DNA of 64,000 bases from Tessaracoccus caeni (GTDB lineage Bacteria > Actinomycetota > Actinomycetes > Propionibacteriales > Propionibacteriaceae): positions 1-64,000 of the forward strand of contig NZ_JARGDO010000019.1 in the NCBI RefSeq assembly GCF_029211185.1. Direction: 5' to 3'. The position numbers and the translations under genes were made by a program. Positions 34,379-42,391 of this stretch are shown here, piece by piece. A model generated the notes under the pieces. It had not been told where the DNA came from and did not search any database. It worked only from the letters and a program-made list of their open reading frames with translations. The stretch's first letter is position 1, and the number at the start of each line of letters is the position of its first letter.

Positions 34379-34999
34379 TCACGCCGGCGCGTGAGCCCCC
34401 AGACAGGCGTCGGCGGTTCTCGCTGACCGCGCGTCCGAAGGGGCGTTGCGCGGGCCGAAGATTGCCAGGATCTCCGCCTCGTGTTCGCCATCGCTGCCGA
34501 ACCAGTGCGGTCTGACGGTATCGAATTCGGCGACCTCGCCGGCGTCCATGAGCACTTCGTTGTCGTCGACGATCAGCCGCAGCGTTCCCGACAGCACATA
34601 GATCCACGACCGGCCGGGATGGGTCTTCAGCTCGGGTTCGTCGTGCGACCTGGGCACCACGATCTTCCACGCATGGGCGTCGCCCTCATCCCTGGTGAGG
34701 GGAACGACGACGCGCCCGCTCACTTTTCGCGGGCGGAGCCTGATCCGCGGGTCGCCGGTCTCGGGTGCGCCCACCATCTCGTCGAGCTGCACTTGATAGA
34801 CCCGTGCCAGTGGCAGCAGCAGCTCCAGGCTGGGGCGGCGTTGGCCGGTCTCGAGTCGCGACAAGGTCGACTTCGAGATGCCCGTGGCGGCCGAAACCTC
34901 TCCCAGACTCAGGCCTCGCCGGGTGCGCAGATCGTGAAGCCTTGGCCCCATGTTCTGGAGAGTCGTGGAGACGTCATCCGGCAGGTTCATCATGCTCAT
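34379..34999 (-). CDS. XRE-HTH/cupin transcriptional regulator
   Basis: 206 residues from ATG 34999 (34993 and 34990 are alternatives; GTGGTGGG precedes the first). N-terminal XRE HTH (LRTRRGLSLGEVSAATGISK, STLSRLETGQRRPSLELLL) and a C-terminal cupin (SHDEPELKTHPGRSWIYVLS, LMDAGEVAEFDTVRPHWF) that would bind the effector. It is divergent from an MFS exporter, with a perfect 18-bp palindrome between the two starts. It most likely represses the exporter and itself. Confidence 0.88.
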   Translation of the reverse strand: MSMMNLPDDVSTTLQNMGPRLHDLRTRRGLSLGEVSAATGISKSTLSRLETGQRRPSLELLLPLARVYQVQLDEMVGAPETGDPRIRLRPRKVSGRVVVPLTRDEGDAHAWKIVVPRSHDEPELKTHPGRSWIYVLSGTLRLIVDDNEVLMDAGEVAEFDTVRPHWFGSDGEHEAEILAIFGPRNAPSDARSARTADACLGAHAPA

Positions 35000-35022
35000 A
35001 GCCCACCACAGCGTCCCGGTTT

Positions 35023-35040
35023 CGGCAACGATCGTTGCCG
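35023..35040. promoter_or_regulatory. Perfect 18-bp palindrome between XRE-cupin gene and MFS gene
   Basis: CGGCAACGATCGTTGCCG is fully self-complementary. It lies 24 nt from the regulator start and 31 nt from the MFS start, the expected place for a shared operator. Confidence 0.65.
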
Positions 35041-35070
35041 TGCGGCCGGCAGCTTGGCACGCTGACGGGC

Positions 35071-36288
35071 ATGAGTACGACGGTTCAGCGACCAACTCGG
35101 AGAAGCGGCGTCGCGACGGTGGCGATGCTCGCGCTCTGCGTGCTGGCGGCCTCCCTCGGCACCAGCGCAGCGAATGTGGCGCTGCCCGAACTCACGGCCT
35201 GGTTCGGCGGCGGATATGGGACGACGCAGTGGGTGGTCAGCGTGTACGTGCTGGCCATGACACTCGGCAGCCTCGCTGCCGGCCGATGGGGCGACGCACT
35301 GGGACGCGGCCGGACGTTGCGCGTCGGACTGGGGCTCTTTGCAGCAGCCTCCGTCATCGCAGCCATGTCGCCCTCGCTCGGCGTGCTCGTCGCAGCCCGC
35401 GCTGCGCAAGGGCTCGGAGCCGCCGCCATGATCACCTTGCCGCTGGCCATCGCGCGGGACGCCGTCGATGCCAAACGCACCGGCACCGTGATGGGGCTGC
35501 TCGGCACGGCGACCGCCGCCGGAACCGCAGCCGGGCCGGCACTCGGCGGTCTGTTGACCGAGTTCTGGGGCTGGCCCGGGGTCTTCGCGGCGATGGCTCC
35601 GCTTCCTGTGCTTGCTCTCGTACTGGGCCTGTTCGGTGACACCGCCGGTGGCGGGCAGCCCGGGACTGCGGGAACCAAAGAAGTGGGCCTTGGTCGGGCC
35701 GAGAAGCGCGTACTCGCCCTCGGCGCCTCACTGAATCTGGTGGTCGGCACGGTGATGATGAGCACCCTGGTGATCGGGCCATACTTCCTCGGCGGCGCGC
35801 TGGGCCTCTCGCCAGCCCAGATCGGGCTGACGATGGCGGCTGCGCCCGTAACTTCGATCGTCGCCGGGACGGTGGCCGGCCGGCTGGTGGATCGTCGCGA
35901 TCCGGCGAGATTGGTTCCACTCGCGCTTGCCTGCATGGTCGTCGGTGTCGCGTCGCTGGCCACCCTGCCGCCCCTCCTTGGGCTGGCCGGCTACCTCGTC
36001 GGCACCGTCTCGCTGGCTCCTGGCTATCAGCTGTTCATGGCCGCCAACAACACCCAGATCATGTCGAGTGTGCCGGCATCGCGTCGCGGCACGGCCTCCG
36101 GTCTGCTGGGCCTATCCCGCAACCTCGGCCTCCTCGCGGGAGCGACCGTCGCGGGTTCGCTCTTCGCCGCGATCAGCGGACCCGACGCCGTCGTCGCCAA
36201 CCTGGAGAGGGGCATCCTCGTCGTCTTCGGGCTGGCGGCCATCGCACTGCTGGTCTCCGCGTTTGTGGCCAAGAGATTCCGCGGATAG
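35071..36288 (+). CDS. MFS transporter, 12-TMS drug exporter type
   Basis: 405 residues, about 12 helices. Helix 1 has LGTSAANVALPELTAWFGGG; motif A reads LAAGRWGDALGRGRTLRVG; motif C is TAAGTAAGPALGGLLTEFWG with WPGVF. These fit the DHA1/DHA2 efflux group. It is opposite an XRE-cupin regulator, which probably senses the exported compound. Confidence 0.88.
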   Translation: MSTTVQRPTRRSGVATVAMLALCVLAASLGTSAANVALPELTAWFGGGYGTTQWVVSVYVLAMTLGSLAAGRWGDALGRGRTLRVGLGLFAAASVIAAMSPSLGVLVAARAAQGLGAAAMITLPLAIARDAVDAKRTGTVMGLLGTATAAGTAAGPALGGLLTEFWGWPGVFAAMAPLPVLALVLGLFGDTAGGGQPGTAGTKEVGLGRAEKRVLALGASLNLVVGTVMMSTLVIGPYFLGGALGLSPAQIGLTMAAAPVTSIVAGTVAGRLVDRRDPARLVPLALACMVVGVASLATLPPLLGLAGYLVGTVSLAPGYQLFMAANNTQIMSSVPASRRGTASGLLGLSRNLGLLAGATVAGSLFAAISGPDAVVANLERGILVVFGLAAIALLVSAFVAKRFRG

Positions 36289-36456
36289 GTGGCACCTACT
36301 GCGGCGCACTGGGCGGCGACCTGGCTTCGTTCTCGAACTCGCTGGCATGTCCAATGGCAACTTCGTTCTCCGCCTTGCCAGCTCATCCGCCCAGTACGTC
36401 CTCGCTACGGCACCACCTACCCGCGGAACCTCAAGGGCTGGGTAGGCTCGGCATCG

Positions 36457-37323
36457 ATGCGAAATGAGAAGGCGCCTGAAGCAAGGGTGGTTCGAGACGC
36501 GGTTCGGCGACAGTTGGACGAGGTCGTCGGGCTGCAAGACCCGGTGCGCGCCGATGAGCCGGATGCGGTGCATGCCACCCGGGTGGCGCTGCGCACCATG
36601 CGCGGTCTCCTGACCATCTTCGCGCCGATCCTTGAGCGCCCTAGACTGCGACGCCTTCGTCGCGAGCTGCGCTGGGGCGGCCGTCAACTGACAGATGCGC
36701 GCGATCTCGAGGTGCTGCGAGAGCTTTTCTCCGAGGAGCTTCCACCCGAAGATGTCGCTCGGCCGGTGCTCGACGATCTGGATAGGCGATACGCCCAGGC
36801 ACACGCCCATGGCGTGGCCGGCCTGAACAGCCCGCGTTGGGCTGCGATGATCTCGAGCGCTGAGTCGGTCCTGGCCGACCCGACGAGCACCCAGCGCGCA
36901 CAGGCGCTGCACGTGCAGACCCTCCGTGACCCGATCGACGCCCACGTCGCGCACCGCGTCCGGCCGCGGGTGGCCGTCGCCGAGGGGGATCCCGCCGATC
37001 TGCACCTCTGGCACGAGGTGCGCAAGGCCGTGAAGAGTGCGCGATACGCCTGGGAGATGGTTGCCGCGGTCCCTGAGGCCGACGACGCCGACCGCGCCGA
37101 AGCCCAGAAGTGGCAAGCCGCCGCCTCGGCATTCGGCGCCCTGCAGGACACCGCCGTGATGACCGACGCTGTGGTCGCCTATCTCGCGTCCCTTCCCACG
37201 GACAGCCCCACCGTCCCTGTCCTCATCGATCTCCAGCGCCGTCTACCATCCAGGGCCGACGAGCAACTCGCCACCGCCCGACGACTGCTCGCCGAGGCGC
37301 TGTCCTCACGTCCGATCTCCTAG
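36457..37323 (+). CDS. CHAD domain protein
   Basis: 288 residues from ATG 36457. Helical CHAD domain with its conserved His and basic residues: DAVHATRVALRTMRGLL, RRELRWGGRQLTDARDLEVL and LHLWHEVRKAVKSARYAWEM. CHAD domains bind polyphosphate and are often near CYTH phosphatases or polyphosphate enzymes; none adjoins it here. No membrane segment. The ribosome site is weak (GGGCTGGGTAGG some distance upstream). Confidence 0.85.
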   Translation: MRNEKAPEARVVRDAVRRQLDEVVGLQDPVRADEPDAVHATRVALRTMRGLLTIFAPILERPRLRRLRRELRWGGRQLTDARDLEVLRELFSEELPPEDVARPVLDDLDRRYAQAHAHGVAGLNSPRWAAMISSAESVLADPTSTQRAQALHVQTLRDPIDAHVAHRVRPRVAVAEGDPADLHLWHEVRKAVKSARYAWEMVAAVPEADDADRAEAQKWQAAASAFGALQDTAVMTDAVVAYLASLPTDSPTVPVLIDLQRRLPSRADEQLATARRLLAEALSSRPIS

Positions 37324-37404
37324 AACTCCGGGCAGCCGGTCGGCACCGCTGGAGGGATAGCTCAGCTCTTCTCACGATTCCATCCCTTCCTTACCCTCAT
37401 CTGT

Positions 37405-37428
37405 TAGTATCTGCGTATGAACGCGGAT
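37405..37428 (+). promoter_or_regulatory. Leaderless promoter and operator of the arsR-like gene
   Basis: TAGTAT (37405-37410) places +1 on the ATG at 37417. The inverted repeat ATCTGCGT-ATGA-ACGCGGAT (37409-37428, 7 of 8 pairs) covers both the -10 end and the start codon, as in several ArsR-type repressor sites. Confidence 0.5.
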
Positions 37429-37776
37429 AAGAAGATTTGCGGTCTGGATCCGTCGTCGGAGTACGTGACCCTCGCCGCCGAAGTGCTCGGCGTCCTCTCC
37501 GATCCCACGCGTATCCGGATCGTGCTCGCGCTGCGACAGGCCGGCGAGCTGCCGGTCAACGCGCTGGCGGAGATCGTCGGCAAGAAGCCGTCCGGCGTCT
37601 CGCAGCATCTGGCTCGGATGCGCATGGCGCGTATGGTGACCACCCGCCAAGAGGGCACCAGCGTCTTGTACCGGCTCGCCGACGAGCATGCGCTGGCCGT
37701 CGTGCTGGAGGCCATCAAGCAGGCCGAACACGCCGTCGCCAACGGGCAGATCCCGCCGCACCACCACACCAACTAG
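37417..37776 (+). CDS. ArsR family metal-sensing repressor (KmtR/NmtR-like)
   Basis: 119 residues. wHTH with LSDPTRIRIVLALRQAGELP and KKPSGVSQHLARMRMARMV. The alpha-5 region DEHALAVVLEAIKQAEH supplies D-x-H and a later E-H, and the C-terminus has HHH. The spacing resembles the Ni/Co sensors KmtR (H, E-H, then HH) and NmtR more than the cysteine-based ArsR or CadC sites; no suitable Cys pair exists. It stands 38 nt before an MFS gene and probably represses it unless metal is bound. Metal identity is an inference. Confidence 0.87.
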   Translation: MNADKKICGLDPSSEYVTLAAEVLGVLSDPTRIRIVLALRQAGELPVNALAEIVGKKPSGVSQHLARMRMARMVTTRQEGTSVLYRLADEHALAVVLEAIKQAEHAVANGQIPPHHHTN

Positions 37777-37814
37777 ATCGGCACATCGGGACACCACCTA
37801 GTCAGGGGACACTC

Positions 37815-39080
37815 ATGATCGCCGTCCTGCGCAACCCCACCTACGCCAAGCTCTTCGCCGCCCAGATCATCGCGCTGCTGGGCACCGGGCTGCTCACCGT
37901 CGCCCTGGGCCTGCTGGCCTTCGACATCGCCGGCGGCGACGCAGGCGTGGTGCTGGGGCTCGCGCTCACCCTCAAGATGATCGCCTACGTCGCCGTGGCG
38001 CCGGTGATCAGCGCCCTCACCGCCCGGGTGCCGCGCAAGCCGCTGCTGATCGGGGCCGACGTCGCCCGCGCCATGGTGGCGATGTCGCTGCCATTCGTCA
38101 CCGAGGCGTGGCAGATCTATGCGCTGGTCTTCGTGTTGCAGTCGGCCTCCGCCACCTTCACCCCTGCGTTCCAGGCGGTGATCCCGTCGGTGCTGCCCGA
38201 CGAAGATGACTACACCCAGGCGCTGTCGTTGTCGCGGATGGCCTACGACCTGGAGTCGCTGCTCAGCCCCACCATCGCCGCCGCCCTGTTGACCTTGCTG
38301 AGCTATCACAACCTCTTCGTCGGCACCGTGATCGGCTTCCTCGGCTCGAGCCTGCTGGTGCTGTGGGCGCGGATGCCGCGCATTGAGGTACCGGCGCCCG
38401 CGCCGTTCTTCGAGCGCCTCACCCGGGGAGTTCGCGAGTTCTGGGCCGCGCCCGAGCTGCGTGCGCTGATGGCACTGAACCTCGTCGTCGCGATGACCTC
38501 GGCCATGGTGATCGTGAACACGGTGGTGCTGGTCAAGGCGCAGCTGAGGATGACGCAGTCCGACGTCGCCGTGCTGCTCGCCGCGAACGGAGCCGGTTCG
38601 ATGGTGGTGGCGCTCACCCTGCCCCGCCTGCTGACCAGAATCCCGGATCGCCGTGTGATGGTCGCCGGTGCCGTGGCGCTGCCGGTCTTGCTCGTCGTCG
38701 GGGCGGGGTGCATCGCCTGGCTCACCGGGGGCATCCAGTGGGGTGCTCTCCTGTTCGCCTGGTTCCTGGCGGGGGCCGCCACCTCGGCCGTGCTGACGCC
38801 GTCGTCGCGACTGCTGCGGCGCAACACCACGGAGCAGACCAGACCGGCCGTCTTCGCGGCGCAATTCTCGCTGTCGCACGCCTGCTTCCTGGTGGCCTAT
38901 CCGCTCGCCGGAGCCGGGGGAGCGACGCTCGGACTACCTGGCATCGCGCTGATTCTCGCGGGCGTCGGGGTCGGCGGTACCGCGCTCGCCGTCGTCGCCT
39001 TCCGAAGGGCATCACCTGAACCCGCAAAAATCTCTTCCGCGAAAGCCGCCCATTCTGGTCCGCATCAGAAGTTACGCTGA
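37815..39080 (+). CDS. MFS transporter, probable metal or drug exporter
   Basis: 421 residues, 12 likely helices (AAQIIALLGTGLLTVALGLL at the start; IALILAGVGVGGTALAVVAF at the end). It falls in the group of MFS proteins often encoded next to ArsR regulators and seen as metal or arsenic-related exporters. No His-rich loop is visible. GGGGA precedes the ATG at 37815. Linked to the KmtR-like gene by 38 nt, so regulated by it by inference. Confidence 0.82.
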   Translation: MIAVLRNPTYAKLFAAQIIALLGTGLLTVALGLLAFDIAGGDAGVVLGLALTLKMIAYVAVAPVISALTARVPRKPLLIGADVARAMVAMSLPFVTEAWQIYALVFVLQSASATFTPAFQAVIPSVLPDEDDYTQALSLSRMAYDLESLLSPTIAAALLTLLSYHNLFVGTVIGFLGSSLLVLWARMPRIEVPAPAPFFERLTRGVREFWAAPELRALMALNLVVAMTSAMVIVNTVVLVKAQLRMTQSDVAVLLAANGAGSMVVALTLPRLLTRIPDRRVMVAGAVALPVLLVVGAGCIAWLTGGIQWGALLFAWFLAGAATSAVLTPSSRLLRRNTTEQTRPAVFAAQFSLSHACFLVAYPLAGAGGATLGLPGIALILAGVGVGGTALAVVAFRRASPEPAKISSAKAAHSGPHQKLR

Positions 39081-39164
39081 CGCCAGATCCACCGTATATG
39101 GGGCTACGCGGCAGCGGGCCCCTTGGTGCTGCCCCGTCGCCCACAAGGAAAGAAGGCGAACGAC

Positions 39165-40385
39165 GTGCGCACCTCCAGAGATTCATCGTCACCCACAACC
39201 CGCTCACAGAGAAAGACCGCTGTCGTGGCGCTCACCGCCGGCGTGGTCGCCGCGTGCGGCCTGGCCTTGAACGCTCCTGCCAATGCGGCGCCACCCGTGG
39301 GTCCCTCAGGCGACCTGAGCGTCACCTATCAGAAGAACGCGGGTTTGCCCGCCTGGTACGACGCCACCCGCCCCAACGGCGGCTTCAGCAACAACCCGAT
39401 CATCAAGGATGTCGACGTCGATGGCAATCCGCTCACGGTGCCATTCCCCGACTTCCAGTCCTTCTTCGACGGCGGTGCCACCCGCACGATCGCCGGAAAC
39501 CCGTGGGGCTACCACGCGGGTGACGATCTGTATCCGCACTTCTACGGCGTGGTGGACCCGATCCCGGATCCGACGTGCGTCGCGAGCCAGGTCAGGGTGC
39601 ACATCACGGGCAAGGCCACCAACGCCGGTCCTGGCACAACCTGGGGATCCAGCGCGGCCTTGCAGCTTTACAATGCGGGCACTGAGGTGACCTACCAATG
39701 GTGGGGCGGCGAATTCGCTCCCGGCACAGAGCTGAACATCAACAGGCAGGCCATCGTTCCGCTGTCCGCCATCCAGGGTGGCGAGGTCACCGTCAGCATG
39801 TACCTCGAGAGCTTCCAGAACATTCCCGAACCGAACAAGGCCTGGGATCTCAGTGACTTCGCCGCCAAGTACACCGTGTACTGCAGCCCGAGCGCCGAGG
39901 ACGTCCAACTCAAAGTCGACCCTGGTGAGTCCGGCGTCTTCGATCTGGCGGACAAGGTGATCACCGACACCGTCGATCCAGACTGGAGCACTTTGCGTCT
40001 CGTCGCTCCCGACGGCAGCGAGAGCACCGAGGTGGTCATCGACGGCACAGGCACCTTCAACGTCGACGCCGCCAACAAGCGCGTGGACTTCGTGCCCGAC
40101 CCGGCGTTCACCGGCGTCGTGCCCCCCATCACCTACCGGATCGGCACGACGGGGATCGACGTGTCTGGTTTCGTCAGCGAGACGGCCGAAGCCGAACTCC
40201 TCGTGACCGTGGGCGAACCCGCTCCCAGCGAATCGCCTTCGCCGAGCGAGGAGCCTTCCGCAAGTGCGTCGCCGACGGCCACTCAGTCGCCGTCCGCCAG
40301 CGCGTCGCCCTCAGCCACCGCGACCCCTAGCGCCAGCAAGACGCCCGGTACCAACCGTCCGACCTTGCCCGATACGGGACGCTAA
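39165..40385 (+). CDS. Secreted CshA-repeat surface protein ending at LPDTGR
   Basis: 406 residues from a GTG at 39165 with AAGGAAAGAAGG upstream. Signal peptide: TAVVALTAGVVAACGLALNA with cleavage after ANAA. The central 230 residues (YPHFYGVVDPIPDPTCVASQ, WWGGEFAPGTELNINRQ) form an adhesin-like head; a CshA-type fibril repeat follows (FNVDAANKRVDFVPDPAFTG, VVPPITYRIG). A Ser/Pro/Ala-rich stalk leads to RPTLPDTGR and then a stop. A sortase signal would need a hydrophobic helix and basic tail after LPDTG; both are missing and do not appear in the other frames downstream. It is either released or truncated. Confidence 0.82.
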   Translation: MRTSRDSSSPTTRSQRKTAVVALTAGVVAACGLALNAPANAAPPVGPSGDLSVTYQKNAGLPAWYDATRPNGGFSNNPIIKDVDVDGNPLTVPFPDFQSFFDGGATRTIAGNPWGYHAGDDLYPHFYGVVDPIPDPTCVASQVRVHITGKATNAGPGTTWGSSAALQLYNAGTEVTYQWWGGEFAPGTELNINRQAIVPLSAIQGGEVTVSMYLESFQNIPEPNKAWDLSDFAAKYTVYCSPSAEDVQLKVDPGESGVFDLADKVITDTVDPDWSTLRLVAPDGSESTEVVIDGTGTFNVDAANKRVDFVPDPAFTGVVPPITYRIGTTGIDVSGFVSETAEAELLVTVGEPAPSESPSPSEEPSASASPTATQSPSASASPSATATPSASKTPGTNRPTLPDTGR

Positions 40386-40426
40386 GGAGTCGCCGTCGGT
40401 CGGATGGAAAGTCGTGACACGTGAGG

Positions 40427-40453
40427 TGTCGATTCTTGTCAGTGCCGTACGTC
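40427..40453 (+). promoter_or_regulatory. ECF42-type promoter
   Basis: TGTCGA (40427-40432), 17-nt spacer, CGTC (40450-40453), 49 nt before the YCII start. ECF42 sigma factors are known to use TGTCGA at -35 and CGA/TC at -10, and the sigma factor of this group is the second gene of this very operon. Confidence 0.72.
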
Positions 40454-40502
40454 ATGATGATGTCGGGCCGGTTGGCTCGGCGTCGAGCCTCAAGGAGGAA
40501 TC

Positions 40503-40850
40503 ATGAAATACGCGCTACTGCTCATGGGACACACCAACGATCCGGCCTGCGGTGAGGCGGGCGGGGCCAGCCCTGAGGAGTTCTTCGCCTTCGACAAGGA
40601 GATCACCGATGCCGGCGTGGTGATCGACTCTTTCGCCCTCGAAGACCCCGATCAGGCGGTCTATGTCGGATCCGACGACGACGGCCAGCGGGTGATCACC
40701 TCGGGCCCCTTCGCTGAGGCGCAGGAGTTCGTCGGCGGCGCCTACATCATCGATGTGGCCAATATCGACGAGGCCATCGCCTGGGCGAAGAAGAGCCCGG
40801 GGTCGGCTGCCGGCGGTCACGTGGAGATCCGCCCGGTCGCGCCGTACTGA
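40503..40850 (+). CDS. YCII/DGPF-domain protein
   Basis: 115 residues with AAGGAGG before the ATG. Ferredoxin-like YCII fold: MKYALLLMGHTND at the start, VITSGPFAEAQEFVGGAYII (the DGPF motif, here SGPF), and AIAWAKKSPGSAAGGHVEIRP at the end. DGPF proteins are the regular companions of ECF42 sigma factors; their role, enzyme or sensor, is open. The sigma gene begins 3 nt after the stop. Confidence 0.93.
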   Translation: MKYALLLMGHTNDPACGEAGGASPEEFFAFDKEITDAGVVIDSFALEDPDQAVYVGSDDDGQRVITSGPFAEAQEFVGGAYIIDVANIDEAIAWAKKSPGSAAGGHVEIRPVAPY

Positions 40851-40852
40851 CG

Positions 40853-42214
40853 GTGTCCGCCGACGATGCCCCCACTGAGCCTGGCCAGACCAGGCTCAGC
40901 GGTGGGCGGCCACATCGAGATCCGTCCGGTAGCTCCATATCGAGTGCATCTGCGGATGAGGCCGGGGAAGCTCTCGCCGAGCTCGGCCGAGACGGAGTCG
41001 CTCGCCTCCTGGCCGTGCTCGCCCGGCGCTTCGGTGACCTCGATCTCGCCGAGGACTCGCTCCAAGAGGCGATGGCCGAGTCGCTCCGGGCCTGGTCGCG
41101 TGACGGGGTGCCCCGAGTGCCGGAGGCTTGGCTGATCACGACGGCCAAACGTCGAGCCCTCGACGTGATCCGTCGCGACGGCGTCCTGGCGCAGAAGATC
41201 GCTGCGCTGCGCATCCAGGAGGAGCGTGATCCGGTTCCCGAGCTGCTGCGCGATCCCGCAGATGCCGCCGTCGACGCGTCACCGATTCCCGACGACCGGT
41301 TGGGGCTCTACTTCGCGTGCACCCACCCGGCCCTCAGCCCGGAGGATCGCATCGCGATGACCCTGCGCTTCGTCGCGGGCCTGGCCACGCCGGAGGTCGC
41401 TCACGCGTTGTTGCTTCCGGTGCCGACTATGCAGCAGCGCATCACCCGGGCCAAGAAGCGCATTCGCACGCTGGGTATCCCGCTCGACGTGCCCCGTGCT
41501 GAGGATCTGGTCGAACGTCTGGGCGGTGTGCTGCGCGTGGTCTATCTGCTCTACGCCGAGGGCTTCGCGCGCTCAAGCGGTGAGGTGCACGTCCGCGACG
41601 ACCTCACGACGGAAGCAATCCGCCTGGCCCGCCGGCTGTGGCAACTGATGCCGTCAGCTGAGGTGACGGGACTGCTGGCGCTCCTGCTGCTGACCGACGC
41701 CCGTCGCCCTGCTCGCACAGACTCCGACGGCCGGCCTGTTGCGCTGGCCGATCAGGACCGAAGACTCTGGGACGCGTCGCTGATTGCCGAGGGCGTCGGT
41801 CTCGCCGAGTCGGCGGCTGGCGGGTCCGGAGCCGGTAGCTACGCGATCCAGGCCTCCATCGCCGCGCTGCATGCGGAGGCGGCGAGCTTCGAGGCCACCG
41901 ACTGGCCCCAGATTGCGGTGCTCTACGGCATGCTCGAGCGCATCGAGCCGAGCCCCTTCGTCCGCCTCGCCCGCGCCGTCGCCATCGGTCGAGCCCTGGG
42001 CCTGGAGGAGGGACTCCGCCGCTTGGACGCCCTCGCCGACGATCCCGCCATCGCACGCCTCCGCGCCTTCCACATCGCCCGAGGCGTCACCCTGAAAGAG
42101 TTGGGCCGCGACGCCGAAGCGGCCGACGCCTACCGCCACGCCCTGACCCTCCCAGGCAACCAGGCTGAAGACGCCTACCTCCTGGAAACCCTCGCCCTTC
42201 TCGACAACGAGTAG
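40853..42214 (+). CDS. ECF42-group RNA polymerase sigma factor
   Basis: 453 residues from a GTG, the only available start. Sigma-2 region (LARRFGDLDLAEDSLQEAMA, WLITTAKRRALDVIRRDGVL), sigma-4 region (AMTLRFVAGLATPEVAHALL, QQRITRAKKRIRTLGIPLDV) and a long helical C-terminal extension with TPR-like pairs, needed for activity in ECF42 proteins. There is no anti-sigma gene, as usual for this group. The first 35 codons run through a 10-bp hairpin (40875-40899) and, out of frame, through a decayed copy of the YCII C-terminus, so the native N-terminus seems to have been rebuilt by a deletion or fusion. Likely self-activating through the promoter at 40427. Confidence 0.9.
   Translation: MSADDAPTEPGQTRLSGGRPHRDPSGSSISSASADEAGEALAELGRDGVARLLAVLARRFGDLDLAEDSLQEAMAESLRAWSRDGVPRVPEAWLITTAKRRALDVIRRDGVLAQKIAALRIQEERDPVPELLRDPADAAVDASPIPDDRLGLYFACTHPALSPEDRIAMTLRFVAGLATPEVAHALLLPVPTMQQRITRAKKRIRTLGIPLDVPRAEDLVERLGGVLRVVYLLYAEGFARSSGEVHVRDDLTTEAIRLARRLWQLMPSAEVTGLLALLLLTDARRPARTDSDGRPVALADQDRRLWDASLIAEGVGLAESAAGGSGAGSYAIQASIAALHAEAASFEATDWPQIAVLYGMLERIEPSPFVRLARAVAIGRALGLEEGLRRLDALADDPAIARLRAFHIARGVTLKELGRDAEAADAYRHALTLPGNQAEDAYLLETLALLDNE
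40869..40940 (+). pseudogene. Remnant of a second YCII C-terminus
   Basis: In the frame one base off the sigma gene, 40905-40940 encodes GGHIEIRPVAPY, against GGHVEIRPVAPY at 40812-40847 in the intact gene. DNA identity is 27 of 36, and most differences are silent. Similarity reaches upstream (RPGSAV against SPGSAA). This points to a former tandem YCII gene. Confidence 0.65.
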
Positions 42215-42391
42215 ACACACCATCCGCCACCGCTCTCGACCGTTGACACAGCCCCCACCAGCGGTCCCTGAGGGATGCCCGCCTCGTACAGGGTCGCGAG
42301 ACGAACGACGAGGTTGCGGGCATCGTCTCGAAGGGCCTCGTGGTCGGGGTAGCCGCGTCGACTAGGGTTTACGTCGTAAGGAGGGGGCGAG
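42215..42391. other. Intergenic region, possible minus-strand remnant
   Basis: On the minus strand, 42385 down to about 42235 reads as a smooth coding-like peptide without start (RGYPDHEALRDDARNLVVRL, then ATLYEAGIPQGPLVGAV). I do not recognise it. It may be the rest of a lost gene. AAGGAGGGGG at 42377-42386 is the ribosome site of the next gene. Confidence 0.3.
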
